A stretch of DNA of 64,000 nt from Okapia johnstoni (lineage: Eukaryota; Chordata; Mammalia; Artiodactyla; Giraffidae), in assembly GCA_024291935.2 (NCBI GenBank), contig CM044316.1:77330501-77394500 (forward strand), written 5' to 3'. A model generated the notes under the pieces. The model saw only the letters and a list, made by a program, of their open reading frames with translations. It did no database searches and was not told the DNA's origin. Position numbers and translations under genes: made by a program. Below, piece after piece: positions 1 to 10,149 of the stretch (the first letter of the stretch is position 1; each line of letters opens with the position of its first letter).

Positions 1-302
1 GCAGAGTGCTCTTTGGCATCAGGTGTCAGAATATTTTCTTTTTCAAGAGAAATAAAAGCAAATATAAACAAATGGAAGTACATCAAACTAAAAGGCTTTT
101 GCACAGAGAAAGAAACTATCAACAAAACAAAAAGGCAGCGTACTGAACGGGAGATGTTTGCAAGCAATACGTCTGATAAGGGCTTGATATCCAAAATGTA
201 CAAAGAGCTTATGTAGCCCAAAATCAAAATCCAAACAACCCAATTCAAAAATGGGCAAAGGATCAGAGTAGACATTTTTTTCCAAAGAAGACATGCAGAT
301 GG
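1..302 (+). mobile_element. L1 LINE, ORF2 C-terminal part, left half
   Basis: In the frame starting at 13 this translates to an L1 ORF2 C-terminal stretch, including a [15 protein letters not shown] segment and [14 protein letters not shown]. The same L1 resumes at 4645, so this is the left half of one element split by a BovB insertion. The frame stops at 216, so it is dead. The window edge cuts its upstream part. Confidence 0.9.
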
Positions 303-309
303 ACTACAG
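303..309. repeat. Left target-site duplication of the BovB insertion
   Basis: ACTACAG here and ACTATAG at 4638-4644 flank the BovB. Removing the BovB and one copy restores a continuous L1 reading across the join. One of seven positions differs. Confidence 0.75.
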
Positions 310-1435
310 TTCAGTTCAGTTCAGTCGCTCAGTTGTGTCATAATCTTTGCGACTCCATGGCCTACAGCACGCCAGGCTTCCCTGCCCATCACAAACTCCG
401 GGAGCTTACTCAAACTCATGTCCATTGAGTTGGTGATGCCATCCAAGCATCTCATCATCTGTCATCCCCTTGTCCTCCCACCTTCAATCTTTCTCAACAT
501 CAGGGTTTTTCAACTGAGTCAGTTCTTCAGATCAGGTGGCCAAAGTATTGGGAGTTTCAGATTCAACATCAGTCCTTCCAATGAATATTCAGAACTGATT
601 TATTTTAGGATGGACTGGTTGGATCTCCTTGAAGTCCAAGGGACTCTCAAAAGTCTTCTCCAACACCACAGTTCAAAAGCATCAACTTTTCAGCACTCGC
701 GTTCTTTATGGTTCAACTCTCACATCCATACATGACTACTGGAAAACCAAAGCTTTGACTTGACGGACTTTTGTTGGCAAAGTAATGTCTCTGCTTTTTA
801 ATATGCTGTCTAGGTTGGTCATAACTTTCCTTCCAAGGAGCAAGTGTCTTTTAATTTCATGGCTGCAATCACCATCTGCAGTGATTTTGGAGCCCCCCAA
901 AATAAAGTCTGTCACTGTTTCCATTGTTTCCCCATATATTTGCCATGAAGTGATGGGACCAGATGCCATGATCTTAGTTTTCTGAATGTTGAGTTTTAGG
1001 CCAACTTTTTCACTCTCCTCCTTCACTTTCATCAAGAGGCTCTTTAGTTGTTCTTCGTTTTCTGCCATAAGTGTGGTATCATCTGCATATCTGAGGTTAT
1101 TGATATTTCTCCCGGCAATCTTGATTCCAGCTTGTGCTTCATCCAGCCCAGCGTTTCTCATGATGTACTCTGCATATAAGTTAAATAAGCAGGGTGACAA
1201 TCTACAGCCTTGATGTACTCCTTTCCTGATTTGGAACCAATCTGTTGCTCCATGTCCAGTTCTAACTGTTGCTTCTTGACCTGCATACAGGTTTCTCAGG
1301 AGGCAGGTCAGGTGGTCTGGTATTCCCATCTCTTTCAGAATTTTCCACAGTTTGTTGTAATCCACATAGTCAAAGACTTTGGCATAGTAAATAAAGCAGA
1401 TGTTTCTGTGGAACTCTCTCACTTTTTTGATGGTC

Positions 1436-1567
1436 CAACGGGCGTTGGCAATTTCATCTCTGGTTCCTGGTTTTCTAAATCCAGCTTGAACATCTGAAGT
1501 TCAACGGATGTTGGCAATTTGATCTCTGGTTCCTGGTTTTCTAAATCTAGCTTGAACATTGGAAGTT
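1436..1567 (-). repeat. 66-bp in-frame tandem duplication inside BovB ORF2
   Basis: 1436-1501 and 1502-1567 are near-identical copies. On the minus strand the translation (1419-1613) shows a 22-residue unit twice, each beginning MFKLDLENQEPE and differing at only a few residues. Other BovB copies in the window (for example near 56990-57030) carry one unit. Because 66 is divisible by three, the frame is kept. Confidence 0.9.
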
Positions 1568-2587
1568 CACAGCTCATGTACTGTTGAAGCCTAGCTTGGA
1601 GAATTTTGAACATTATTTTGCTAGAGTGTGAGATGAGTGCAATCGTGCGGTAGTTTGAGCATTCTTTGACATTGCCTTTCTTTGGGATTGGAATGAAAAC
1701 TGACCTTTTCCAGTCCTGTGGTCACTGTTAAGTTTTCCAAATTTGCTAGCATATTGAGTGCAGCACTTTCACAGCATCATCTTTTAGGATTTGAAATAGC
1801 TCAACTGGAATTCCATCACTTCCACTAGTTTTGTTAGTAGTGATGCTTCCTAAGGCCCACTTGACTTCATGTTCCAGGGTGTCTGGCTCTAGGTGAGTGA
1901 TCACACCATCGTGATTATCTGGGTCATGAAGATCTTTTGTGTATAGTTCTTCTGTGGATTTTTGCCAAGATATTAAGAAGACTTAATATCTTCTGCTTCT
2001 GTTAGATCCATACCATTTCTGTCCTTTATTGTGCCCATCTTTGCATGAAATGTTCCCTTGGTATCTCTAATTTTCTTGAAGAAATCTCTAGTCTTTCCCA
2101 TTCTTTTGTTTTCCTCTGTTTCTTTGCATTGATCATTGAGGAAGGCTTTCTTATCTCTCCTTGCTATTCTTTGGAACTCTGCATTCAAATGGGTATATCT
2201 TTCCTTTTCTCCTTTGCCTTTCACTTCTCTTCTTTTAACAGCTATTTGCAAGGCCTCATCAGACTACCATTTTGCCTTTTTGCATTTCTTTTTCTTGGAT
2301 ATAGTCTTGATCACTGCCTCCTGTGCAATGTCATTAACCACTGTTCATAGTTCTTCAGGCACTCTGTCTATCAGACCTGATTCCTTGAATCTATTTCTCA
2401 CTTCTGCTGTATAATCATAAGAGATTTGATTTAAGTCATACCTGAATGGTCTAGTGATTTTCCCTACTTTCTTCAGTTTAAAACTGAATTTGGAAATAAG
2501 GAGTTCATGATCTGAGCCACAGTCAGCTCCTGGTCTTGTTTTTGCTGACTGCATAGAGATTTTTCATCTTTGGCTCATCTTTGGCTG

Positions 2588-2802
2588 AGCTTCCCTGGTA
2601 GCTCAGATGATAAAGTGTCTGCATGCAATGTGGGAGACCTGGTTTCGATCACTGGGTTGGGAAGACCCCCTGGAGAAGGAAATGGCAACCCACTCCAGGA
2701 CTCTTGCCTAGGAAATTCCATGGATGGAGGAGCCTGGTAGGCTATAGCCCATGGGGTCGCAAAAAGTCGGATACAACTGAACTACTTCATCTTGGTTCTT
2801 GG
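2588..2802 (+). mobile_element. Bov-tA SINE inside BovB
   Basis: It has a tRNA-like head (GCTTCCCTGGTAGCTCAGAT), a B-box-like GGTTTCGATC and a body ending in GTCGCAAAAAGTCGGATAC. A 13-bp duplication TCATCTTTGGCTG flanks it at 2575-2587 and 2803-2815, so it inserted after the BovB. Confidence 0.93.
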
Positions 2803-3437
2803 TCATCTTTGGCTGCAAAGAATATAATCAATCTGATTTTGGTGTTGACCATCTGGTGATGTCCATGTGTAGAATCTTCCATCACTTGTGTTGTTGGAAG
2901 AGGGTGTTTGCTATGACCCGTGGGTTCTCTTGGCAAAACTCTATCAGCCTTTGCCCTGCTTCATTTTGTACTCCAAGCCAAATTTGCCTGTTACTTCAGG
3001 TATCTCTTGACTTCCTACTTTTGCATTACAGTCCCCTATAATGAAAAGGACAACTTTTTTGTGTGTTAGTTCTAGAAGGTTTTGTAGATCTTCATAGAAT
3101 CATTCAACTTCAACTTCTTCAGCATTACTGGTTGTGGCATAGACTTGGATTACTATGATATTGAAAGGTTTGCCTTGGAAACGAACTGAGATCATTCTGT
3201 TGTTTTTGAGATTGCATCCAAGAACTGCATTTCAGACTCTTTTGTTGACTCTGAAGGCTACTCCATTTCTTCTAAGAGATTCTTGCCCACAGTAGTAGAT
3301 ATAATGGTCATCTGAGTTAAATTCACACATTCCAGTTATTTTAGTTCACTGATTCCTAAAAGGCTGACGTTCACTCTTGCCATCCCGTTTGACCACTTCC
3401 AATCTGCCCTGATTCATCGGCCTAACATTTCATGTTC

Positions 3438-3755
3438 CTATGCAGTATTGTTCTTACAACATCGGATTTTACTTCCATCACCAGTCACATCCACAACTTG
3501 TTTTTGTTTTTGCTTTGGCTCTGTCTTTTCAGTCTTTCTGGAGTTATTTCTCCACTGATCTCCAGTAGCATATTGGGCACCTACTGACCTAGGGAGTTCA
3601 TCTTTCAGTGTCATACCTTTTTGCCTTTTCATACTGTTCATGAGGTTCTCAAGGCAAGAATACTGAAGTGGTTTGCCATTCCCTTCTCCAGTGGGCCACG
3701 TTTTGTCAGAACTCTCCACCATGACCCGTCCGTCTCGGGTGGCCCTACATGGCAT
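3438..3755 (-). pseudogene. BovB ORF1-like reading frame
   Basis: This 105-codon open frame lies upstream of ORF2 on the BovB strand. Its start (MPCRAT.DGRVMVESSDKTW) and the GEGNGKPLQYSCLEN block recur in the second BovB 5' region at 42075-42204 (MPCRATQDRRVMVESSDKTW), so it belongs to the element and is not a host gene. It is rich in Lys, Gln and Thr near the C-terminus (KTEPKQKQKQ). No catalytic motif is visible. In RTE-type elements an upstream ORF is variable and poorly characterised. I cannot tell whether this frame was ever translated or is part of a long leader. Confidence 0.6.
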
Positions 3756-4644
3756 AGTTTCATTGGCTTGATAGGCTCATAGTTTCATTGAGTTAGACAA
3801 GGCATGGTCCACGTGATCAGTTTGGTTAGTTTTCTGTTACTGTGGTTTTCATTCTGTCTGCCCTCTAATGCAGAAGGATAAGAGACTTATGGAAGCTTCT
3901 TGATGGGAGAGACTGATTGAGGGGGAAAGTGGGTCTTGTTGTGATGGGCAGGGTCATGCTCAATAAATCTTTAATCCAATTTTCTGTTGATGGGCAGGGC
4001 TGGGTTCCCTCCCTGTTATTTGACTTGAGGCCCAACTATGGTGGAGGTGAAGAAGATAATGGCAACATCCTTCAAAAGAGCCCATGCATGCACTGCTGCA
4101 CTCAATGTCCCCAACCCTGCAGCAGGCCCCTGCCAATCCACGCTTCTGCCAGAGACTCCTGGACACTCATGGGCAAGTCTGGGTCAGTCTCTTGTGGGGT
4201 TACTGCTCCTTTCTCCTGGGTCCTGGGGCACACAAGGTTTTGTTTGTGCCCTCCAAGAGTCTGTTTTTCCAGTCCTGTGTAAGTTCTGGCAACTCTATGG
4301 TGGGGTTAATGGAGATCTCCTCCAAGAGGGCTTATGCCATACCCAGGTCTACTGCATTCAGAGCCCCTGCCCCTGCGGCAGTCCACTGCTGACCTGTACC
4401 TCCACAGGAGACACTCAAACACAGTTCTGTCTTAGTCTCTGTGGGGTCTCTGGGTCCTGGTGTGTACAAAGTGTGGTTAGGGTTAGCATTAGAGCGTCTC
4501 TGGCATTAATGGGGTTTGATTCTAAATTCGATTTTGCCCTTCCTACCATCTTGCTGGGGCTTCTCCTTTGCCCTTGGATGTGAGGTATCTCCTCAAAGTC
4601 ACTCCAGTGCCACACAGCTGCCGCTCCAGTGCCGAGTACTATAG

Positions 4645-5215
4645 ACACATGAAAAGATGCTCAACATCCTAATTATCAGGGAACTGCAAATCAAAACCAC
4701 AGTGAATTATCACATCATGCTTGTGAGAATGACTGTCATCAAAAAGACAGCAAATTATAAATGTTGGCAAGGATGTGGATAAAGGGAAACCCTCACATGT
4801 GGAATGTATATTGGTACAACCACTATAGAATATATTATGGAGATTCCTCAAAAAATTAAAAATAAAACTATCATCGTGCTCAACATGCTCAGTTGTGTCT
4901 GACTCTTTGCAACCCCATGGACTGTAGCCCACCAGGCTCCTCTGTCCATGGGATTTATACAATCTAGCAATTCCAATTATAGGTATTTTTCTGAAAAAAA
5001 CAAAACCAAAAAACATTAGTTAGAAAATATACATGCACCCCAATGTTCTTTGCAGCATTATTTACAATAGTCAAGATACTGTAGGAACCTAAGTGCCCAT
5101 CACTATATGAATGGATGAAGAAGATGTGGTATGTTTATATAATGGAATATTACTCAGTCCATATAAAAAATGAAATCTTGTCATTTACAACAACATGGAT
5201 GGAGATAGAGCATCA
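4645..5215 (+). mobile_element. L1 LINE, ORF2 C-terminal part, right half
   Basis: It continues the L1 at 1-302, starting with ACACATGAAAAGATGCTCAA and running through the segment with GTGGTATGTTTATATAATGG near 5125. Stop codons are frequent. A SINE fragment interrupts it at about 4876-4952. It fades out near 5215. Confidence 0.88.
4876..4952 (-). mobile_element. Bov-tA/BovA SINE 3' fragment inside L1
   Basis: It matches only the 3' part of the ruminant SINE body in antisense (GACTCTTTGCAACCCCATGG, then CCACCAGGCTCCTCTGTCC). L1 sequence lies directly on both sides. I see no clear duplication. Confidence 0.8.
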
Positions 5216-5283
5216 AACATAAAGCCTCGCGGCTAATGCTCCTTATACCTTTTCCTGCTGTTTACCTGTAAATTGAAAAAGAT

Positions 5284-5625
5284 ACTGCTATGGTTTGAAT
5301 GTTTGAAATTCTAAACTTGAGAGATTATGGCATCAGGAGATGGGGCTTTGGGGAGGTTGCTTAAGTTATGAGGGTGGAATCCTCATGAAAGGGATTAATG
5401 TTTTTTATAAAAAAGACCCCACAGGTCTGCTTACCCTCTCCTGTGAGGACGCAAAGAGAAGTCACCAGCTATAGGCTAAAAAAGCCTTCAACAGAACATG
5501 ACCATCCTGGCAATTTGATCTTGGATCTCCCAGCCCCAGAAGTGTGAGAAATAAATTTGTGTTGTTTATAAGCTTCCCATCTGTGATATTTTGTTGTAGC
5601 AGCTCAAATAGACCAAGATAGATAT
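5284..5625 (+). mobile_element. MaLR (MLT1-type) LTR, sense
   Basis: It has the typical ERVL-MaLR order: TATGGTTTGAATG near the start, GGTGGAATCCTCATGAAAGG, a CTCCTGTGAGGACGCAAAG block, and GTGAGAAATAAATTTGTG carrying an AATAAA polyadenylation signal. It ends near AGCTCAAATAGACCAAGATA. No internal retroviral gene is adjacent. Family assignment is by recognition of the consensus. Confidence 0.72.
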
Positions 5626-5759
5626 TTTCTTTGTTTTAGGCTGAAATGTTTAATGCTTTCTCAGTTCAGAATTACATTGCCCTACTTTAAAAATGGCTAC
5701 CACTTATTTTATTTTTTAGGAAGTGTTCCCTCTGCTGCATTCCTTAAAAGAGTTTGCAT

Positions 5760-6030
5760 CTGACAAGGATTATTTCTTTAAATGTTTGATAGGACTCACC
5801 AATTAAATCATCTGAGCCTAGAGCTTTCTCTGCTGGGAGGTTTTTCATTAAAAAAATTCAAAATTTCTTCAAGTAAAGAGCTATTCAGATTTTCTGTTTC
5901 ATTTTTTGTCAGTAGAATAAGTTACATTTTTCAAAGAATTTGTCTGTCATATAAATTGATGAATTTATTGGTATAAAGATACTCATAATATTTCCTTATT
6001 ATTCATTTAATTCTTTAAGATCTACACTGA
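5760..6030 (-). mobile_element. L1 LINE (L1M-type), segment 1, antisense
   Basis: On the minus strand this is decayed L1 ORF2. The plus-strand text (GATAGGACTCACCAATTAAA, then CTATTCAGATTTTCTGTTTC) is the familiar reverse complement of the reverse transcriptase region. The element is cut by a BovB at about 6031 and continues at about 7700. The 134 bases before 5760 are AT-rich and unassigned. Confidence 0.8.
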
Positions 6031-6124
6031 ATGTTGTTGTTGTTTAGTTGCTAAGTCCAACTCTTGCAACCCCAAAGACTGTAGCACACCAGCCTCTTCT
6101 ATCTTCCACTATCTCCCTGAGTTT

Positions 6125-6388
6125 GCTACTGCTGCTGCTGCTAAGTCGCGTCAGTCGTGTCCGACTCTGTTCGACCCCATAGACGCAGCCCACCAGGCTC
6201 CTCTGTCCCTGGGATTCTCCAGGCAAGAATACTGGAGTGGGTTGCCATTTCCTCCTCCAGTGCATGAAAGTGAAGTTGCTCAGTCGTATCCGACACTTCG
6301 AGACCTCATGGGCTGCAGCCTACCAGGCTCCTCCGTCCATGGGGTTTCCCAGACAAGAGTACTGGAGTGCGGTGCCATTGCCTTCTCC
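6125..6388 (-). mobile_element. BovA2 dimeric SINE, antisense
   Basis: It opens with a GCT-repeat tail and TAAGTCGCGTCAGTCGTG. Two BovA monomers are joined by the TGCATGAAAGTGAAG linker, and it ends GCCATTGCCTTCTCC. A 12-bp duplication CTCCCTGAGTTT lies at 6113-6124 and 6389-6400. The host is BovB. Confidence 0.95.
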
Positions 6389-6807
6389 CTCCCTGAGTTT
6401 ACTCAAATTCATATTCAATTGAGTCAATGATGCTGTCTAACCTTCTCATCCTCTGCCACTCCCTTCTCCTTTTGCCTTCAATCTTTCCCAGCATGAGGGT
6501 CTTTTCCAATGAGTCAGCTCTTTGCAGTAGGTGGCCAAAGTATTGGAGCTTTAGCTTCAGCATCAGTCCTTCCAGTGAATATTCAGGGTTGATTTCCTTT
6601 AGGATTGACTTATTTGATCTCCTTGCAGTCCGGGGGAACTCTCAAGAGGCTTCTCTAGCACCAAAATTCAAAAGCATCAGTTCTTCAACGCTCAGCCTTC
6701 TTTATGGTCGACATCTCACATCCATACACGACTACTGGAAAAACCATAGTTTTGACTATACAGACCTTTGTTGGCAAAGTGATGTTTCTGCTTTTTAATA
6801 TACTGTC

Positions 6808-7016
6808 CCTTCTGTGGTAGCGCAGATGGTAAAGAATCTGCCTGCCATGCAGGAGATCAGGGTTCAGTCCCTGGGTCAGGAAGATCCCCCAGAGAAGGGA
6901 ATGGCAACCCACTCAAGTATTCTTGCCTGGAGAATTACATGGACAGAGGAGTCTTGCAGACTACACTCTATGGGGTTGTAAAAAGTTGGACACCACCGAG
7001 CCACTAACACACACAC
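6808..7016 (+). mobile_element. Bov-tA SINE, sense, inside BovB
   Basis: The tRNA-like head (CTTCTGTGGTAGCGCAGATG) is followed by CAGGGTTCAGTCCCTGGGT and a BovB-like 3' part. It ends in a short CA repeat. The duplication AATATACTGTC/AATACACTGTC is at 6797-6807 and 7017-7027. Confidence 0.93.
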
Positions 7017-7699
7017 AATACACTGTCTAGGTTTGTCAGAGCTTTTCTTCCAAGGAGCAAGGATCTTTTAATTTCATGGCTGTATTCCTGTCTGCAGTGA
7101 TTTTGGAGCCCAAGAAAATAAAATCTGTCACTGCTTACACTATTTCCTCCATCTATTTGCCATGAAGTGATGAGACCAGATGCCATGATCTTAGTTTTTT
7201 AAATGTTGGGTTTCAAGCCAGCTTTTTCACTCTCATCTTTCACCCTCATCAAAAGGCTCTTTAGTTCCTCTTAACTTTCTGTCATTAGAGTGGTATCATC
7301 TGCATATCTGTCGTTGATGTTTCTCCCAGCAATCTTGATTCCAGCTTGTGATTTATCCAGCCTGGCATTTCACAAGATGTACTCTGTAAGGAGTTAAATA
7401 AGCAGGGTGTCAATATACAGCCTTGTTGTACTCTTTTCACAATTTTGAACTAGTCAGTTGTTACATGTGTGGTTCTAACTGTTGCTTCTTGACCTGCATA
7501 CAGATTTCTCAGAAGACAGGTAAGGTGATCTGGTATTCCCATCTCTGGAAGAGTTTTCCAGTTTGTTGTGATCCACACAATCAAAGGCTTTAGAATAGTC
7601 AATGAAGCAGAAGTTTTTCTGGAACTCTCTTGCTTTCTCCATGATCCAATGAATGTTGGCAATTTGACTCTGGTTTCTCTGCCTCTTCAAAACCCAGCT

Positions 7700-8074
7700 T
7701 GTACACCTTATTCATTCTTCACATTATAACTTCTGTTCTCTCTCTTTCATTTTGTTTTCATCAGTCTAGCTAGGAATTTATCACTTTTGTTAAACTTTTC
7801 AAAGAGCTGTGTTTTGGGCTTTGTTAATTTTTTCTGTTGTTTCCTATTTCATTGTTTCCTATTCTTATTTTTATTATTTCTCTTTTCCCACTTATTCTGA
7901 GTTTACTCTGCTTTTCTTTGTCTAACTTTTTAACTTGGAAACTTGTTACTATTTTTATAATTTCTTTACTAACATATGCATTTAAAACTGTAACTTCTTC
8001 AAGCACTGTTTTAGCTGCATCTCATACATTTTGATATGTTGTATTTTCATAAGCATTCATTTGAAATATTTTCT
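7700..8074 (-). mobile_element. L1 LINE (L1M-type), segment 2, antisense
   Basis: It continues the antisense L1 of 5760-6030 after the BovB (for example AAAGAGCTGTGTTTTGGGCT and the AGCACTGTTTTAGCTGCATC block typical of the reverse-transcribed ORF2). It is cut by a CHR SINE at 8075. Confidence 0.82.
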
Positions 8075-8355
8075 TTTTCATTTAATTATTTTTGGCTGTG
8101 CTTGGTCTTCTTTGTTGTGTGCAGGTTTTCTCTAGTTGCGGCAAGCGGGGGCCGTTCTCTAGTTGCGGTGCCTGGGATTCTCATTGTGGTGGCTTCTCTT
8201 ACTGCAAAGCACAGGCTTTAGAGAGGGTGATGGTTCAAGCAGCTGCAGCACGTGTGCTCTAGAGCATGAAGGCTTAGTTGCTCCATGGCATGTGGAATCT
8301 TCCTGGACCAGAGATTGAACTCATGTCCCCTGTCAGTGGACCACCCAGGAAATTC
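8075..8355 (-). mobile_element. CHR-type cetartiodactyl SINE, antisense
   Basis: The plus-strand text has the reverse complement of the CHR body: TTTTTGGCTGTGCTTGGTCT, TCTAGTTGCGGCAAGCGGG, GCATGTGGAATCTTCCTGG, and the tRNA-like head near CAGTGGACCACCCAGGAA. The 14-bp duplication TTGAAATATTTTCT is at 8061-8074 and 8356-8369. Confidence 0.9.
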
Positions 8356-8369
8356 TTGAAATATTTTCT

Positions 8370-9210
8370 AATTTCTATTGTGGTTTCCTTTTTTAACCCA
8401 CTGGACTAATTAAACATGTAATGTGAATTTCAAATATTTGCATTTTTGTAAATATATCTTATTATTATTGATTGTGATCAGATAAGATACTTTTCAGGAC
8501 TTCAGTCTTTTAAAATTTATTAAGCTTTGTTTTATGGCTCAGCATATGATCTATTTCAGTATATCTTGTGTGCATGAAAAGAATGGCTATTCCAGCAGTT
8601 GTTGGGTATTCTATAAACTGGTGGTGTCCAGATCTACATCTTCACTGATTTTTTTTCTGGCTGCTCTGTAAATTGTTGGGAGAGGGGTTTTAAATATTCC
8701 ATGATTGTAGATTTGTCTATTTCTTTATTTAATTCTCAACCTTTACTTCATGTGCTTTAAATATCTATTATGGCTTCCTAATTAATTGATCTTTTTATTG
8801 TTATGAATTATACCTATCTTTGTTAATTTCCTTTGTCTTGAAGTCTGTTTCATGTGATATTAACATAGACATTTCAGCCTTCTTCGATTGTTTGCATCGT
8901 TTATATAATGTTCCATCTTTTTACTTTCAACCTAGCCATGTATTTAAAGTAATTTTTTTTTTTTTACAGAACCTACAGTTGGGTCTTGCTTTTTTATTAT
9001 TCTGAAATTTTCTACCTTTTAGCTAGAGTTTTAATAAATTTATATTTAATGAATTCTTATTCTGTATTTATTCTTATCACTTTACTATTTGCTTTCTGTT
9101 TGCCCATTAGCTTTTTGTTCATCTTAGTCTATTTATTCATAGTTTTTAAGCTAATTGAACATTAGTTCTTTTGGCCTATAAGACTGCAAGTTTTTATCTA
9201 GTTTTTAGTC
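8370..9210 (-). mobile_element. L1 LINE (L1M-type), segment 3, antisense
   Basis: It continues after the CHR SINE. The text around 8520-8620 (CAGCATATGATCTATTTCAG) and 8640-8760 is the reverse complement of the RT-N-terminal and endonuclease part of L1 ORF2. Frames are heavily broken. The right edge near 9210 is uncertain. Confidence 0.78.
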
Positions 9211-10149
9211 ATCCAGCATGGTACCAGATGGCCAAAAAAACACGTGAAAATAAGAAGTTCACTTAGTGTCATTAACTTTATCAATTAATTTTTCTGATTC
9301 CCTCCCATTTTTTATTACTTTTGGTCATATTCCCATGTTTTGAGATAGCTGTTTTGATACTTTGCCCATATTTTCTCTTTGTTACTTGTGGAACAGTTGC
9401 TCAATAGGAGCTACTCTCCTTTTGCCAGAGATGGAATTTAATTTTTAAAGCTCATAACATTGGTGTCACAAGGCCCCTCACTTTTACAGTTTCTGATGAA
9501 TCTAGGTGTTTAAGTGACACCCACCAGTTTGTAGCAATGGCTTTCTGCAGTAATGAACCAGTAGAGGTATATGAATGGATCACTGCTGGCTCTGAAATCT
9601 GTTACTGTTGGAATCATAAAGAAAAGCTTTCTAGGTGTTTTTTGTATCTGTGAAGTATTAAGAATATTAGTAAGAAAATGGATAACCAATATTTTAGTGT
9701 TTACTTTTGGATAGTAGAATTATAAGATGATTTGTTTTCTTAAGTTTTTTAGAGTTTTCCAAATTTCTATAATTGAACTGCTTTGTAATTGAAATGAAGA
9801 TAGCAGTTATTTTTTAACTAAAGAGAATGAAAGAACACAAACATCTGCTGAGCACCTACCATGAGCTGAGTAGTGCACTAGGTACTGTCTCATTTAAAAT
9901 TTTTTTTATTATTTTTTAAACTGGAAGAAAATATTTTTAAATTAACTGTTAAAGTGTGGTTTAAAAGTACATTTATTTTTTCTTTTTTCCATAATGATGT
10001 CTCTCACATTTTTTTTCCCCAATTAGAGCTTTCTGTGTCCTCCCTAGGTTAATATTAGTAAATGAGTTCTAGATACTCATAAATATCTGGTATGCAGTAT
10101 GGGTGAAAAAAGTCAATGCTCCTTCAATATACTGAGGCATTAAATTTAA
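9211..10149. other. Mostly unclassified AT-rich DNA with a short L2/MIR-like relic
   Basis: No gene is visible. At about 9845-9900 the text TGCTGAGCACCTACCATGAG resembles the reverse complement of an L2 (or MIR) 3' end. Bases just after 9211 may still be L1 5' sequence. The rest is not recognised. Confidence 0.5.

Larger units (their letters stand above)
331..3437 (-). pseudogene. BovB ORF2 remnant (endonuclease-reverse transcriptase), broken
   Basis: The intact protein would be the retrotransposon polyprotein that nicks the target and copies BovB RNA into DNA by target-primed reverse transcription. The best-preserved part lies at 736-1422: it shows FIYYAKVFDYVDYNKLW, LRNLYAGQEATVRTGHG, a GVHQGC..SPCLFNLY block and [12 protein letters not shown], which holds the catalytic aspartate pair. 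Further upstream, 2345-2554 contains GSDHELL, the histidine-bearing motif of an APE-type endonuclease. These fragments lie in three different minus-strand frames (ending at 1422, 1613 and 2251/2554), so at least two frameshifts separate endonuclease from polymerase. A SINE also interrupts the endonuclease. The C-terminal part downstream of 736 is shifted as well. Assignment to BovB is secure; the exact ends of the ancestral ORF are estimates. Confidence 0.88.
310..4637 (-). mobile_element. BovB (RTE-clade) LINE, nearly full length, antisense
   Basis: Read on the minus strand it runs from a 5' leader (about 4637 to 3760), through an ORF1-like segment (3755-3438), an endonuclease region, a reverse transcriptase with an intact YADD box (1078-1089) and the conserved basic C-terminus, to a 3' tail of CTGAA units at 310-330. 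Flanking 7-bp duplications mark the insertion into L1. It is the longest BovB in the window. A Bov-tA SINE (2588-2802), a 66-bp internal duplication (1436-1567) and several frameshifts show that it is inactive. What remains is about 4.1 kb after removing the SINE and its duplication. Confidence 0.92.
6031..7699 (-). mobile_element. BovB LINE, 5'-truncated, antisense, with two SINEs inside
   Basis: It starts with a GTT-rich 3' tail and contains the BovB C-terminal and RT regions. The YADD box region is at about 7290 and degraded, and NLYAGQEATVRT is readable on the minus strand near 7480-7530. It stops near the segment that encodes the N-terminal side of RT. A BovA2 (6125-6388) and a Bov-tA (6808-7016) inserted later. 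The flanks are one continuous antisense L1. I did not find a convincing duplication, so both ends are accurate only to about 10 bases. Confidence 0.88.

Noticed and set aside
2588..2680. tRNA-like promoter boxes
   Set aside because: These belong to the head of a Bov-tA SINE, as at all other Bov-tA copies; no free-standing tRNA gene was seen.
4476..4486. Telomere-like GTTAGGGTTAG
   Set aside because: Only about one and a half repeats inside the BovB leader; chance.
4038..4583. 181-codon plus-strand open frame
   Set aside because: It lies antisense to the BovB 5' leader, overlaps other open frames, and has no known domain; it is a by-product of the GC-richer leader.
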